Part shown: positions 9,578-18,760 of the stretch, piece by piece | Position numbering within the stretch: the stretch's first letter is position 1 | How the letters are laid out: each line of letters starts with the position of its first letter | Source of the DNA: Candidatus Pelagibacter giovannonii | GTDB taxonomy: Bacteria; Pseudomonadota; Alphaproteobacteria; Pelagibacterales; Pelagibacteraceae | Assembly: GCF_012276695.1 (NCBI RefSeq) | Contig: NZ_CP038852.1 | Span: forward strand, 310,001-374,000 | Direction: 5' to 3' | DNA: 64,000 nt | Made by a program: the position numbers and the translations under genes | The notes under the pieces: model-generated | What the model was told of the DNA's origin: nothing | Databases searched by the model: none | Seen by the model: the letters and a program-made list of their open reading frames with translations, nothing else

Positions 9578-10372
9578 TTAATAGTGTTTTGGTTGTTCTC
9601 TTTTAATTCCTAGCCCAAATTGTTTTGGTGCATCTGCTAATGGTGGAAGATTGTCTCTTGACCCATCTGCTTCTGCTAAGTTTTTTTGGATTGCTGCACC
9701 TGGCTTATAAATCATGTGTGCAAATTTTGACCAATAAACTCCCCCAAATAAAACAATGTTTGAGGTAATAAATAAAATTAAAAATAAATATCCTAATCCA
9801 ACTGATCCTGAAGATTGAAAGTATGACCAAGCAAGTCCAGTAGTAGCACATGCAAGAAGTGCTAGAACAAATAAGTCTGCTTTAATAATTCTGTACCAAG
9901 GATGAGCTTCAGCAAGTACATCCACTCTTAAAAATAACCAAAACCAGTATCCACCAACACAAGTCATTATTGCTCCAACATGCCAAATCATAGGCCAGAC
10001 TGATGGTGCTGCAGTTCCTGTTCCAGTATAACCAAAAACTAATACGACTGTTGCAACCCAAAATAAAATAGTTCCATACATTCCCATAACATGAGCAATT
10101 CTTCTTTTGCCAGCTCCTAACTCTGCAGTAGTTGCAATATCATGCACTACAGTTTTTAAAATAACTGAAGTTTTTTCTCCCACACCAAGTTCTCTTTCGG
10201 CAGCCAACTTTGCTTTTTTTGCATTATTGAAAAAATAAGTAACATTTTTATGATGTATCATTTGAACAACTGTTCCAATGACGATTAGAGCTAACATTGC
10301 TAAAACAAAGCCTTGAATTACAGAAGGAGAAATTGATTCTGCTAATGCAGAAAATGGACTAATTGACATCAT
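9578..10372 (-). CDS. aprM: APS reductase membrane anchor subunit
   Basis: 264-residue membrane protein with about five to six helices, first gene of the aprM-aprB-aprA operon. Conserved histidines occur in or next to helices (MYGTILFWVAT, IWHVGAIMTCVGGYWFW), as expected for a quinone-linked anchor resembling a heterodisulfide or nitrate reductase gamma subunit. In AprM-type sulfur oxidisers it is proposed to pass electrons from AprAB to quinone. A second ATG directly follows the first (10369), so the start is uncertain by one codon. Confidence 0.85.
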   Translation of the reverse strand: MMSISPFSALAESISPSVIQGFVLAMLALIVIGTVVQMIHHKNVTYFFNNAKKAKLAAERELGVGEKTSVILKTVVHDIATTAELGAGKRRIAHVMGMYGTILFWVATVVLVFGYTGTGTAAPSVWPMIWHVGAIMTCVGGYWFWLFLRVDVLAEAHPWYRIIKADLFVLALLACATTGLAWSYFQSSGSVGLGYLFLILFITSNIVLFGGVYWSKFAHMIYKPGAAIQKNLAEADGSRDNLPPLADAPKQFGLGIKREQPKHY

Positions 10373-10486
10373 ATAGTTTATTACCCTTTATAACTATTTT
10401 GTTGAATCTTAATTTTGAGTTTTTAATATAGTTAAAATGATAGATCAACCGTTATTAGGTGCGCTATTTAACAATCAAAATACAAC

Positions 10487-10885
10487 TTACACTTTACGTT
10501 TATAATGCTGTTTTAAAGGAATAACTGATCTTACACCACCTTGTGGATTTGCAACATCACCCTCTCTTCGTGGAATTAAATGAATATGACAGTGTAAAAT
10601 TGATTGCCCTGAAACTTTTCCAGCATTAGTTCCAATATTAAATCCTTTAACTGTAGGATCTTTTAATAATATTTCCTCTTTAATTTGTTTGGTGAGATTA
10701 TTACAGGCAATAACTTCTTCATCGCTTAAATCAAAATAATCTTTCACATGACGCTTTGGAATAATTAAATAATGAAATTCAGATACAGGATATGTATCAT
10801 AACTAGCATAAGCCAACTCATTTTCGGCAGCTGAACCACTTTGTCTAGAGTTGCAGAATAAGCAGGGATTATTTGGGTCAAACAT
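10487..10885 (-). CDS. HIT family nucleotide-binding protein
   Basis: 132-residue histidine-triad protein. The signature HCHIHLIPRR (His-x-His-x-His) is at about residues 105-114, and the N-terminal CLFCNSRQ could bind zinc. HIT proteins hydrolyse nucleoside phosphoramidates or adenylated intermediates. It is the last gene of the metC-MFS-pabB-pabA-pabC-HIT run, starting 5 bases after pabC. The substrate is unknown. Confidence 0.88.
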   Translation of the reverse strand: MFDPNNPCLFCNSRQSGSAAENELAYASYDTYPVSEFHYLIIPKRHVKDYFDLSDEEVIACNNLTKQIKEEILLKDPTVKGFNIGTNAGKVSGQSILHCHIHLIPRREGDVANPQGGVRSVIPLKQHYKRKV

Positions 10886-10890
10886 AAATA

Positions 10891-11661
10891 TTATTTATAG
10901 ATAGAACATTTGTTAACTTCACTTTTGTAAAAACTAGATAGTATTTTATAAAATTTTAAATTTTTTCGCTTCCATTTAATTTCATTAATATTTTTTATTG
11001 ATGCAACACCTTTTCCAGAACCTACAAGAAGAATTTCACTATATTTTGATAAAGTATTGATCAAAATATCTTTGTTAATAATGTTATTCAATTTTTTATT
11101 AAAAAAATCGTAAGTAATGCCTTTATAAATATTATTTAAAGGAGAATAAACTTTATCACCTTTGATAAATAACATATTTGAAGTTCCACTTTCTAAAATC
11201 ATATTTTTGTAACAAAGACCAACATCTGAAGTGGTATTATTCATTTTAGATAAATGTTTTAATATAAAGTTATATTTAAGATTTTTATACTTAGGGTCAA
11301 ATCGTTTGTGACTAATAAGTTTTAAATTAAAATTTAATTTTGGTGTTTTTCTATTTCTTAAAGAAATTGATATTATCTTTTTATTCACTGCAACCCTAAG
11401 AAGATGATTGTAAGATCTTTTTTTATCAATATTTAATTTTATTAATTTAAGAATATTTTTTTCAAGATTTGGTGTGTTTAATTTATAAATTTTTAAAGAC
11501 TTTATTAAATTTTTAATATGTTTTTTAAAAAAAAGTATCTTAGCTGGTTTTCCAAAGATCCACATCGTAGTGAACACACCATTATCCCCCCAAAGATCTT
11601 TAAAATTAATTTCTTTGTAGGTTTTATGCTGATAAGATTTTTTTAATAAGTAAGTTACCAT
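10891..11661 (-). CDS. pabC: Aminodeoxychorismate lyase-like class IV aminotransferase
   Basis: 256-residue fold-type IV PLP enzyme following pabB and pabA, so most likely 4-amino-4-deoxychorismate lyase giving p-aminobenzoate for folate. GDNGVFTTMWIFGKP near residue 30 corresponds to the usual GDGVFTTM region, NLKYNFILKHL holds the probable PLP lysine, and LESGTSNMLFI is the conserved C-terminal half motif. The assigned start overlaps pabA by 38 bases, long for this genome, so a later start is possible. The protein is very lysine-rich and diverged; another branched-chain-like activity is not excluded. Confidence 0.75.
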   Translation of the reverse strand: MVTYLLKKSYQHKTYKEINFKDLWGDNGVFTTMWIFGKPAKILFFKKHIKNLIKSLKIYKLNTPNLEKNILKLIKLNIDKKRSYNHLLRVAVNKKIISISLRNRKTPKLNFNLKLISHKRFDPKYKNLKYNFILKHLSKMNNTTSDVGLCYKNMILESGTSNMLFIKGDKVYSPLNNIYKGITYDFFNKKLNNIINKDILINTLSKYSEILLVGSGKGVASIKNINEIKWKRKNLKFYKILSSFYKSEVNKCSIYK

Positions 11662-12181
11662 TTTCAGTTAAAAAAGATTCAGGGTGAAATTGAAAGCCAT
11701 ATACTTTGTCTTTATTATTTTCTATTGTCATTGCTGTATTTGAAATAGCACACCTCATTGTGATTTCAAAATTTTTTGCAGTAAATGGCTCTTTTAATTT
11801 AAGAGAATGATATCTACCCACAGTGAATTGACAATTTTTTTTGAATAATGAATTTTTACTTATTACTTTTATTTTAGATTGAAAACCATGATAAATCTTT
11901 TTTTGCTCAATTATTTTTCCATTTTCACAATGTAGAATTTGTTGAAACCCAAGACAAATACCAATAATCTTTTTTTTACCTTTATATTTTTTATAGATTT
12001 TAGAGCTAATAGGATAATCTTTTGGAGCACCTGGGCCTGGTGAAAAAACTATAATATCTGCTTTTTTTAATTTATTTTCATTTATTTTATTAAAATTCGT
12101 ACAAACCACTTCATCAAAATTTTGAAATTGATGCACTACGTTGTGAGTAAAAGAGTCTTGGTGGTCAATAATGTAGATCAT
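11624..12181 (-). CDS. pabA: Aminodeoxychorismate/anthranilate synthase, glutamine amidotransferase subunit
   Basis: 185-residue class I glutamine amidotransferase that supplies ammonia to its partner PabB. The catalytic triad is visible: nucleophile Cys in GICLGFQQ (about residue 76) and His-Glu in GFQFHPESF (about 164-172). The oxyanion FSPGPG motif is also present. Its start overlaps the pabB stop by 4 bases (ATGA). Pairing with pabB and pabC favours folate over tryptophan synthesis. Confidence 0.9.
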   Translation of the reverse strand: MIYIIDHQDSFTHNVVHQFQNFDEVVCTNFNKINENKLKKADIIVFSPGPGAPKDYPISSKIYKKYKGKKKIIGICLGFQQILHCENGKIIEQKKIYHGFQSKIKVISKNSLFKKNCQFTVGRYHSLKLKEPFTAKNFEITMRCAISNTAMTIENNKDKVYGFQFHPESFLTENGNLLIKKILSA

Positions 12182-13341
12182 TTGTAAAGATCCATTAATG
12201 ATTTTGCTTTGATGTAGTTTTCATTAAATTCATGAACTGCATTGCTGTCAATTACAACACCAGAAGCTACAGAAATTTCTGATTTACCTTTAAAATTTAA
12301 TATTGATCTAATGATAATATTAAACCGCATATCTCCATTGAACTTTAAGTACCCAAAACTACCTGTATAAATATTTCTGCTTTGCTTTTCCTGCTTATTT
12401 AATAAATTTAATGTACTAATTTTTGGACATCCAATTACCGATCCACCTGGCATCATTGCTTTTATAATCTCTAGTGCGGTCACCTTATTCTTAAGTTGTC
12501 CTCTAATTAAGCTGACATAATGATAAAGGTCTTTGTATTCTTCAACTATTTTTTTCTTTAAAATTTTTACCGAACCTGGTTTGCAAATTTTTGATAAGTC
12601 GTTTCTTTCCATATCAACAATCATGTTGTGCTCTTTCGTTTCTTTTAAATTTTTCCTAAAAAAAGTAAGTGCTTTATTTTTATTTAATTTTTTAGTTTTC
12701 TTTAAAGTGCCTGCTATAGGTTTTGTTGTTACAAAATTATTTTTTTTTGTGATCAAGTTTTCAGGGGAGCAGCTTATTATTGAATAATTTCTATCCCTAA
12801 TCATAAAGGCTTCTGGTGCCATATTGCTTTTTACAAGTCTGCAGAAAAAGTCTAAAGCATCTATTTCTGATTTATTACTATATTTAGTACAAATTTTAAT
12901 CTGGTATGTTTCTCCAGATTTTATTTTATTTTTAAATTTATCAAATATTATTTTATAGGATCTTTTATTAATGTTTATTTTAAACAAATCACTAGAATTT
13001 GATGATCTAGTTTTTTTATACTCAAGATTGTTTGAAAGTTTTACTTTTGTTTCAGGTTTGTAAAATATTCCTTTAGGGAAATTTGTTTTTTTTTGTTTTT
13101 TTATTTTTACGTCAATTAAGTTATTTAATATTTCATAGCCAAAAAAACCAATAAATAGGTCTGTTTCTCTACAGATAGATTTTAATTTAGTATTTTTATT
13201 AATGAATTTCCTGATGTTGTTATTGTTTAAAATAATTTTTTTTGAAAAATCCGTATAAAGATCAAACCCCTCATCTGATTTATAGATTATAAAGGGTTTT
13301 TTTGAATTATTTAAATCTAGTAAGTAGTTTTTCTTATTCAA
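12178..13341 (-). CDS. pabB: Aminodeoxychorismate synthase component I
   Basis: 387-residue chorismate-binding enzyme. The C-terminal chorismate domain shows the PIAGT motif, the active-site run EHNMIVDMERNDL, PGGSVIGCPK and GSFGYLKFNGDMRFNI. PIAGT (Ala rather than Arg at the second position) and PabA/PabC neighbours suggest aminodeoxychorismate synthase. The N-terminal domain is shortened relative to E. coli PabB (about 450 residues), consistent with genome streamlining. Confidence 0.9.
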   Translation of the reverse strand: MNKKNYLLDLNNSKKPFIIYKSDEGFDLYTDFSKKIILNNNNIRKFINKNTKLKSICRETDLFIGFFGYEILNNLIDVKIKKQKKTNFPKGIFYKPETKVKLSNNLEYKKTRSSNSSDLFKININKRSYKIIFDKFKNKIKSGETYQIKICTKYSNKSEIDALDFFCRLVKSNMAPEAFMIRDRNYSIISCSPENLITKKNNFVTTKPIAGTLKKTKKLNKNKALTFFRKNLKETKEHNMIVDMERNDLSKICKPGSVKILKKKIVEEYKDLYHYVSLIRGQLKNKVTALEIIKAMMPGGSVIGCPKISTLNLLNKQEKQSRNIYTGSFGYLKFNGDMRFNIIIRSILNFKGKSEISVASGVVIDSNAVHEFNENYIKAKSLMDLYK

Positions 13342-13345
13342 TTTT

Positions 13346-14566
13346 CTATTCTGTTTTTAATCTTAAAACTGCTTCTTCCTTAATTGGTAGATGTATTATT
13401 GCTGCAAAAATAGATAAAGCAATTGCTAAATACCAAGCATAATCATAAGAGCCATATAAATCATAAAATAGTCCTCCAAGAAAAGCTCCGAAGAATGACC
13501 CTACTTGATGGCTTAAAAAAACTATTCCATATAATACACCTAAATATTTTGTTCCAAAAATATGAGCAACTATACCACTTGTTGCTGGCACCGTTGAAAG
13601 CCATAAAAAGCCAAAACTTGCACCAAAGATAAATGCATTAATGTTGCTTGCTGGTAAGAAGATAAATAAAATTATTGAAACGCCCCTTAATGCATAGATA
13701 GAACTTAAAATAATTTTTTTACTAATTTTTGTAGAAAGATATCCACTTAATAGAGACCCAAATATGTTAAATAGTCCAATTAAGGATAAAATTGCAGCAG
13801 CTGTCCAGCTTTCTAAGCCTCTATCAATTACATATTTTGGAACATGTGTTCCAACTAAAGTTATGTGAAAACCACATACAAAAAAGCCAGATGTAAGAAG
13901 TATGTAGCTTTTATTTTTAAAGGCCTCTTTTAAAGCGTCAAATGTACTTTGATCATTAGGTTTTTCAATAGATTGAGATGCAGATGGAGATCTAACAAAA
14001 AAAGCAACTAAAAGTCCAATAAACAAGAATATTGTGAATACAAAAAGTGTGTCGACCCATCCATTTTTGATTAAAGAATAACTTGTATAAAGCGGAGAGA
14101 TAAAATAACCCAAAGATCCGACGGCAGTGACTATACTCATTGCTATAGTCCTGTTTGATAATGGGAAATGTTTTCCAACAATTGACATTGGAATACTAAT
14201 TGCGGTTCCACCCAAACCAATTCCAACTAAAAGTCCTAAATCAATTTGAAAAAAAATTCCAGTATTTGGACCGGCATACAAAAAGTAAATTCCCAAAATA
14301 TAAAAAACAAAAGCTAAACAAATTGCTTTGTGTCCTCCATATTTATCAGCGACAGCGCCAAATATAGGACCTGTTAACCCCCACATTAACATCTGAATAC
14401 CTATTGCTAACCCAGATTGAGTTATTGAAATATCTAAGTCATTTTTAAAGTCCATGAAAAATAGACCAAAAGTTTGTCTAACACCAAGAGAAATTAAAAC
14501 TACAACACAGGCTGCAATTAGCGTTATTAAAGCTGATTTATTATTAATAAATTTTTCTGAACTCAT
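13346..14566 (-). CDS. MFS transporter
   Basis: 406-residue major facilitator protein with twelve predicted helices in two halves. GAVADKYGGHKAI is the loop 2-3 motif of the superfamily, and the arrangement resembles the monocarboxylate/oxalate-formate group. It overlaps metC by 4 bases and stands 4 bases before pabB, so it is part of the operon, but neither neighbour defines the substrate. Confidence 0.85.
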   Translation of the reverse strand: MSSEKFINNKSALITLIAACVVVLISLGVRQTFGLFFMDFKNDLDISITQSGLAIGIQMLMWGLTGPIFGAVADKYGGHKAICLAFVFYILGIYFLYAGPNTGIFFQIDLGLLVGIGLGGTAISIPMSIVGKHFPLSNRTIAMSIVTAVGSLGYFISPLYTSYSLIKNGWVDTLFVFTIFLFIGLLVAFFVRSPSASQSIEKPNDQSTFDALKEAFKNKSYILLTSGFFVCGFHITLVGTHVPKYVIDRGLESWTAAAILSLIGLFNIFGSLLSGYLSTKISKKIILSSIYALRGVSIILFIFLPASNINAFIFGASFGFLWLSTVPATSGIVAHIFGTKYLGVLYGIVFLSHQVGSFFGAFLGGLFYDLYGSYDYAWYLAIALSIFAAIIHLPIKEEAVLRLKTE

Positions 14567-15738
14567 TTAATAAATTTAAGAGATTTTCTTAAATCTTCAA
14601 TGAGATCTTTTGGGTCCTCTAAACCAATGTGTAGTCTAACCAAATGTTCGTCTTTTGCTAATTTTAGATATTGTCTATTACCTTGTTCACGTTTGTCTTG
14701 ATATAAAGCAAGACTTTCAAACCCACCCCAACTATACCCATAACCAAATAATTTTAAAGAGTTAACAAACTTAATTACAGAGTTTTTGTTTTTTGATTTA
14801 ATTTTTAAACCCATCAATCCCGAGGCACCAGAATAATATTTTTTCCACATTCTAAAATTAAATGAATCTTTTTTATGTGGATATAAAAGTTTTATGTTTT
14901 TATAATTAGATAAAAATTCCGCTACTTGTTTTGCACTTTTTTCATGCTTGTCCAATCGAACATCTAGGGTTCTAAGTCCTCTTGTTATTAAATACGCATC
15001 ATCAGGACCAAGCCTTAAACCAGTTATCTTATTCGCTTTATCAACTTGTTTAAAAACTTTTTTATTAACTGCAAGACTTCCACCCATTACATCTGAGTGA
15101 CCTGAGTAATATTTGGTAGCAGATACAATTGACATATCAAAGCCAAGTTTAATTGGTTTTAGGAAGTACGGTGTTCCCCATGTATTATCAATTGCTGAAA
15201 AAATTTTATTCTTTTTTGCAATTGATACTATTTTACCTAAATCTTGAAAATCAAACGTATTACTTCCAGGATTTTCAACAAAAATTAATTTTGTTTTTTT
15301 GGTAATGGCTTTTTCTAATGTTTTCAAATTATGAGGGTCATAAAAAACAGATTTTATGTTAAATTCTTTTAGAAAATCTTGAGTTAAGATTCTCGTAGGT
15401 GAATACGCAGGATCTGCAACGATAATCTCATCACCAGGTCGAACAATACTGAATATAGATAAGAAAACTGATCCAAATCCCGTTGGTGTCAAAAATACGT
15501 GATAGCACTCTTCCATTTCTTTGAGTATTTGTGACAAAACATGGGTTGTTGATGTTCCTTGTCTTCCATAATCAAAATGTCCACCTGTTGGATCTTTTTT
15601 GCTCTTATCCTGCATTTTTCTAATATCTTGCATAGATTTGAAGATAATAGTCGATGCTCTTACTACAGGGGGGTTAACTGACTGATTATGGTAATCTTTT
15701 GCAGTATGTTTAAGGAAAGTCTTGAATGATTTTGTCAT
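14563..15738 (-). CDS. metC: Cystathionine beta-lyase-like PLP enzyme
   Basis: 391-residue Cys/Met-metabolism PLP enzyme. The PLP lysine is in SATKYYSGHSDVMGG, preceded by VENPGSNTFDFQDL and the N-terminal FDYGRQGTSTTH phosphate-binding region. Closest in type to bacterial cystathionine beta-lyase, which makes homocysteine, pyruvate and ammonia, although family members also act on other sulfur amino acids. First gene of the six-gene operon down to the HIT gene; the MFS start overlaps its stop (ATGA). Confidence 0.85.
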   Translation of the reverse strand: MTKSFKTFLKHTAKDYHNQSVNPPVVRASTIIFKSMQDIRKMQDKSKKDPTGGHFDYGRQGTSTTHVLSQILKEMEECYHVFLTPTGFGSVFLSIFSIVRPGDEIIVADPAYSPTRILTQDFLKEFNIKSVFYDPHNLKTLEKAITKKTKLIFVENPGSNTFDFQDLGKIVSIAKKNKIFSAIDNTWGTPYFLKPIKLGFDMSIVSATKYYSGHSDVMGGSLAVNKKVFKQVDKANKITGLRLGPDDAYLITRGLRTLDVRLDKHEKSAKQVAEFLSNYKNIKLLYPHKKDSFNFRMWKKYYSGASGLMGLKIKSKNKNSVIKFVNSLKLFGYGYSWGGFESLALYQDKREQGNRQYLKLAKDEHLVRLHIGLEDPKDLIEDLRKSLKFIK

Positions 15739-15811
15739 AAAAAATTTGATAAGTTAAAGGGAGAATGCTATATCCCTGCAATAACGTCAATAAGATTATA
15801 AATAGGATAGT

Positions 15812-15895
15812 ATGGGTTACCCAAAAAAACATAGAGGTCGAAGAAAACAGGGCTCTAAAAAAAGAAGAGCTAAAAGAAAAAATAAGAAAAAATAA
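15812..15895 (+). CDS. 27-residue highly basic micro-protein
   Basis: ATG at 15812 opens a 27-codon frame beginning MGYPKKHRGRRKQGS and ending in a Lys/Arg-rich tail and TAA; about 17 of the 27 residues are Lys or Arg. A ribosome site AGGA ends 5 bases before the ATG. The composition recalls tiny ribosomal proteins such as Thx or the mS38-like family, but no diagnostic match is visible. It lies between the divergent metC start and the mnmA stop, with no other gene to explain the 200-base gap. Confidence 0.55.
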   Translation: MGYPKKHRGRRKQGSKKRRAKRKNKKK

Positions 15896-15936
15896 GAAAA
15901 AGTAGTCTCTTAACTTTTATTACATCTCAAAAAAAT

Positions 15937-17052
15937 CTAACTTTTTATCCAGCCACCACCAAGTACTTTGTAGCCATTATTGTTTTTTGAATAAAACACG
16001 CATGCTTGACCGGGAGCAATACCATGTTCTTCTTCTAATAAATTGACTTTAGCATTGTTATCTTTGATATCTATCTTGGCTTTAATCAATCTTCCAGTTG
16101 ATCTAACTTTTACAAATAATTCATTTTCAAAATCATTTTGATCATTTGTAATAATGTTTAAATTCTTTAAATTTATTTTTGTTTTAACAAGATGTTCTTT
16201 AGTTCCAACAATAATTTCATTTTTATCTGCAATAATCTTTACTACATATAATGGGTTCTTATCAGAAACTCCAATTCCTTTTCTTTGACCAATTGTATAA
16301 TTGATAATACCATCGTGAACTCCTATCACCTCACCAATCATATTTTTAATGTTACCTTTAATAAAAGAGTTTGGTCTAAACTTTTCAATAACTGAAGCGT
16401 AGTCACCATTTGGAACAAAGCAGATATCTTGACTGTCAGGCTTATCTGCAACATTGAGATCAAGTTCTCTTGCAATATTTCTAGTTTCATCTTTAAGAAG
16501 ATTACCCAAGGGAAATCTTAAAAAATTTAATTGATCTTTTGTGGTATTGAACAAAAAATAACTTTGATCTCTATTTAAATCAATACCTCTATACATATCT
16601 GTATTGTCTTTTTCAGTAATACTTTTAACATAATGTCCTGTTACTAAAGCATCAGCATTGAGCCTTTTTGATTCTTGGAATAAATCTGTAAATTTGACTG
16701 TCTTATTACATTGTACACATGGTATGGGTGTTTCTCCATTTAAATAACTATCTATAAAATTATCAATAACTCCCTCTTTAAATTTATTTTGATAATATAA
16801 AATTTTATGTTCTATATTTAATTTATCAGCAACCCTTTTTGCATCCATAATATCTTGGCCTGCACAACATTGTTTTGAAGAAGCTGTCTCTTTACTGTCA
16901 TTATAAAGTTTAAGAGTAATACCGATGACATTGTAACCTTCATTTTTCATCATGGCTGCAACAGTTGAAGAGTCTACTCCACCTGACATTGCAACAACAA
17001 CTAAGGTATCTTTTGGGTCTTTAGCTATTCCAATAGAATTTAATTTTGTCAT
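15937..17052 (-). CDS. mnmA: tRNA-specific 2-thiouridylase
   Basis: 371-residue enzyme that thiolates U34 of tRNA Lys, Glu and Gln. The PP-loop [15 protein letters not shown] is at about residues 21-35, the first catalytic Cys in TPIPCVQCN and the second in [11 protein letters not shown], followed by the GIGQ-type IGQRKGIGV region and a C-terminal beta-barrel. Length fits the family. Its start codon lies back to back with the gene at 17094. Confidence 0.95.
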   Translation of the reverse strand: MTKLNSIGIAKDPKDTLVVVAMSGGVDSSTVAAMMKNEGYNVIGITLKLYNDSKETASSKQCCAGQDIMDAKRVADKLNIEHKILYYQNKFKEGVIDNFIDSYLNGETPIPCVQCNKTVKFTDLFQESKRLNADALVTGHYVKSITEKDNTDMYRGIDLNRDQSYFLFNTTKDQLNFLRFPLGNLLKDETRNIARELDLNVADKPDSQDICFVPNGDYASVIEKFRPNSFIKGNIKNMIGEVIGVHDGIINYTIGQRKGIGVSDKNPLYVVKIIADKNEIIVGTKEHLVKTKINLKNLNIITNDQNDFENELFVKVRSTGRLIKAKIDIKDNNAKVNLLEEEHGIAPGQACVFYSKNNNGYKVLGGGWIKS

Positions 17053-17093
17053 ATTTAATGATATTTATTAGTATATTAACTATAAGTAAATTA

Positions 17094-17264
17094 ATGATTT
17101 TAGATTTTGAACCAGGTGACAAAGTTATCAATCCTAACAACAAAGACTGGGGTACAGGACAAGTTCAATCAATAATTAATGGTAAAGTTACTGTAAATTT
17201 TGAAAATGTTGGAAAAAAAGTTATTAATTCAAAAATAATTCAGTTAGAAAAATTATATAAATGA
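17094..17264 (+). CDS. DUF3553 domain protein
   Basis: 56 residues from ATG at 17094 (MILDFEPGDKV). The text FEPGDKVINPNNKDWGTGQV and the following VTVNFENVGKK match the DUF3553 CarD-like small beta-barrel found alone in many alphaproteobacteria. An upstream in-frame ATG at 17046 would add 16 hydrophobic residues but overlaps the mnmA start, so the shorter form is preferred. Overlaps cysQ by 4 bases. Function unknown. Confidence 0.85.
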   Translation: MILDFEPGDKVINPNNKDWGTGQVQSIINGKVTVNFENVGKKVINSKIIQLEKLYK

Positions 17265-18031
17265 ACCTTGAAGAAAAAAAAAAAATTACACTTTCACTAA
17301 TAGACACTTTTAATAAAGCAAGTCAGGTAGCTTTAGATTTAAGAGGCGCTGGTTTACAAAAAGAAATTAAGCCAGACAATACCCCAGTAAGTAATGGTGA
17401 TATTGAGGTTAATAAAATTTTAACCAGCAAGATCCAAGAAATAACTCCAAATATCCCTATTGTTTCAGAAGAGAGTGCAAACCATAAGATGGATAATGAT
17501 TTAAATACTTTTTGGTTAATCGATCCAATAGATGGCACCAGAGATTATATTAATAACCGTGATGAATTTACTTTAAATGCAGCATTAATATTGGATAAAA
17601 AACCAGCTATTGGGATCATAACAGTACCAGCAAAAAAAAGAGTTTTTTATTCTTACGGTCTGTCTCACAGTTACGAGTTAATTAACAATCAAGAAATTTC
17701 ATTAATGAATAAAGAGAAAAACTATTTTGGCCATAAAGCGGTAAGTTATTCTAACGATCTTAAACCTGAAATTTTAGAAATTCATAAAAAATATAAGATA
17801 AGTTCTTTTCAAAAAATGAAAAGCTCGCTAAAATTTTGTGTTATTGCAGCAAGTGAATTTGATATGTATGTCGCTGAACCAAGAGCTTGTGAATGGGATA
17901 TTGCAGCTGGTCATGCAATCCTTGAACACTCAGGGGGGGAAGTAACTGATTTTAATTATAATGAAATACTCTATGGAAAAACTGAATTTAAAAACCCAAG
18001 TTTAATTTTAAAAAGTAAAAATATATTATAA
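17261..18031 (+). CDS. cysQ: 3'(2'),5'-bisphosphate nucleotidase (PAP phosphatase)
   Basis: 256-residue inositol-monophosphatase-fold protein. Metal-binding motifs are EESAN (about residue 70), WLIDPIDGTRDY (about 86-97) and CEWDIAAGHAIL near residue 205. CysQ-type spacing and the FTLNAALI segment favour hydrolysis of 3'-phosphoadenosine 5'-phosphate, which recycles AMP in sulfur assimilation. Another IMPase-family gene with HisN features is at 62015-62821. The TAATG junction links it to the next small gene. Confidence 0.85.
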   Translation: MNLEEKKKITLSLIDTFNKASQVALDLRGAGLQKEIKPDNTPVSNGDIEVNKILTSKIQEITPNIPIVSEESANHKMDNDLNTFWLIDPIDGTRDYINNRDEFTLNAALILDKKPAIGIITVPAKKRVFYSYGLSHSYELINNQEISLMNKEKNYFGHKAVSYSNDLKPEILEIHKKYKISSFQKMKSSLKFCVIAASEFDMYVAEPRACEWDIAAGHAILEHSGGEVTDFNYNEILYGKTEFKNPSLILKSKNIL

Positions 18032-18177
18032 TGGATGAGCAATTAAGAATAATTTTAATAATTATAGTATCAGTTTCCATCTTTGGTTTATTAGTTTTTG
18101 TATTTGTTAAAAATGTTATTAGAAATAGAATTCAGTCTCTTGTTGAAGAAGAAGAGAAAGAAAAAAAATTAAAGTAA
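18031..18177 (+). CDS. Small single-pass membrane protein, 48 residues
   Basis: ATG at 18031 overlaps the cysQ stop by one base (TAATG), a typical coupled start here. The protein has one strong helix (IILIIIVSVSIFGLLVFVFV) and a charged Glu/Lys-rich tail. Its stop overlaps the convergent recX by 9 bases. No family recognised; the coupled start is the main support. Confidence 0.6.
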   Translation: MDEQLRIILIIIVSVSIFGLLVFVFVKNVIRNRIQSLVEEEEKEKKLK

Positions 18178-18723
18178 TCTAATTATTTTCATATAGTCAG
18201 CTTGATCAATATCCATGATCCTTTTAGAGGTTTCAAAATCAAAACCATTTCTTGCTAGTAAAGCAATATCCTTTTTGTAAAATAGGGCTCTATTATCCTC
18301 TACTCTCGCTGGTCCAATTCTCTTTTTTTTACATATTTTTATTCCAGAAAAAAAATCTTGGTCGGAATTATCCTCTTTAATCTTATCTATTGTTTCTTTA
18401 ATGTAGCGATCATTAATTCCTTTAGTCATTAAATAGTTTCTAATTTTATTAACCGAACTACCTCTTTGAATTAAGCTTCTAGATTTACTTTCAGAATAGA
18501 ATTTATCATTAATAAACTTAGTTTTTTCAAGATCTTGTAAAACAACATCTATTAAATCTTTAATATCTTGTTTTTTAATATTTTCTAAATTAGCTTTTAG
18601 ATACTTCTTTAGAAGATAGGTTCTAAGCTGTTGTTTAGATGGTGCATATCTTTCAATGTATGCAAATGAGAAATTTCTCATCTCCTCTACCGTCACCTGT
18701 AATGTTTTTTTTTTATTTCTCAT
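18169..18723 (-). CDS. recX: Regulatory protein RecX
   Basis: 184 residues with the tandem three-helix repeats of RecX. The N-terminal part contains AFAYIERYAPSKQQLRTYL-like sequence (residues 15-35) and LIQRGSSVNKIRNYLMTKG is the second repeat. RecX modulates RecA filaments. It is transcribed away from recA-like genes, none of which is in the window. It is lysine-rich like its neighbours. Confidence 0.82.
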   Translation of the reverse strand: MRNKKKTLQVTVEEMRNFSFAYIERYAPSKQQLRTYLLKKYLKANLENIKKQDIKDLIDVVLQDLEKTKFINDKFYSESKSRSLIQRGSSVNKIRNYLMTKGINDRYIKETIDKIKEDNSDQDFFSGIKICKKKRIGPARVEDNRALFYKKDIALLARNGFDFETSKRIMDIDQADYMKIIRLL

Positions 18724-18760
18724 ATGAATCTTGATAGCATATTGTATAATACACTATAAA

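Noticed and set aside
12533..12787. Plus-strand open frame within pabB
   Set aside because: It is antisense to a clear enzyme gene with conserved motifs; its Phe/Lys-rich composition is the reverse shadow of lysine-rich coding.
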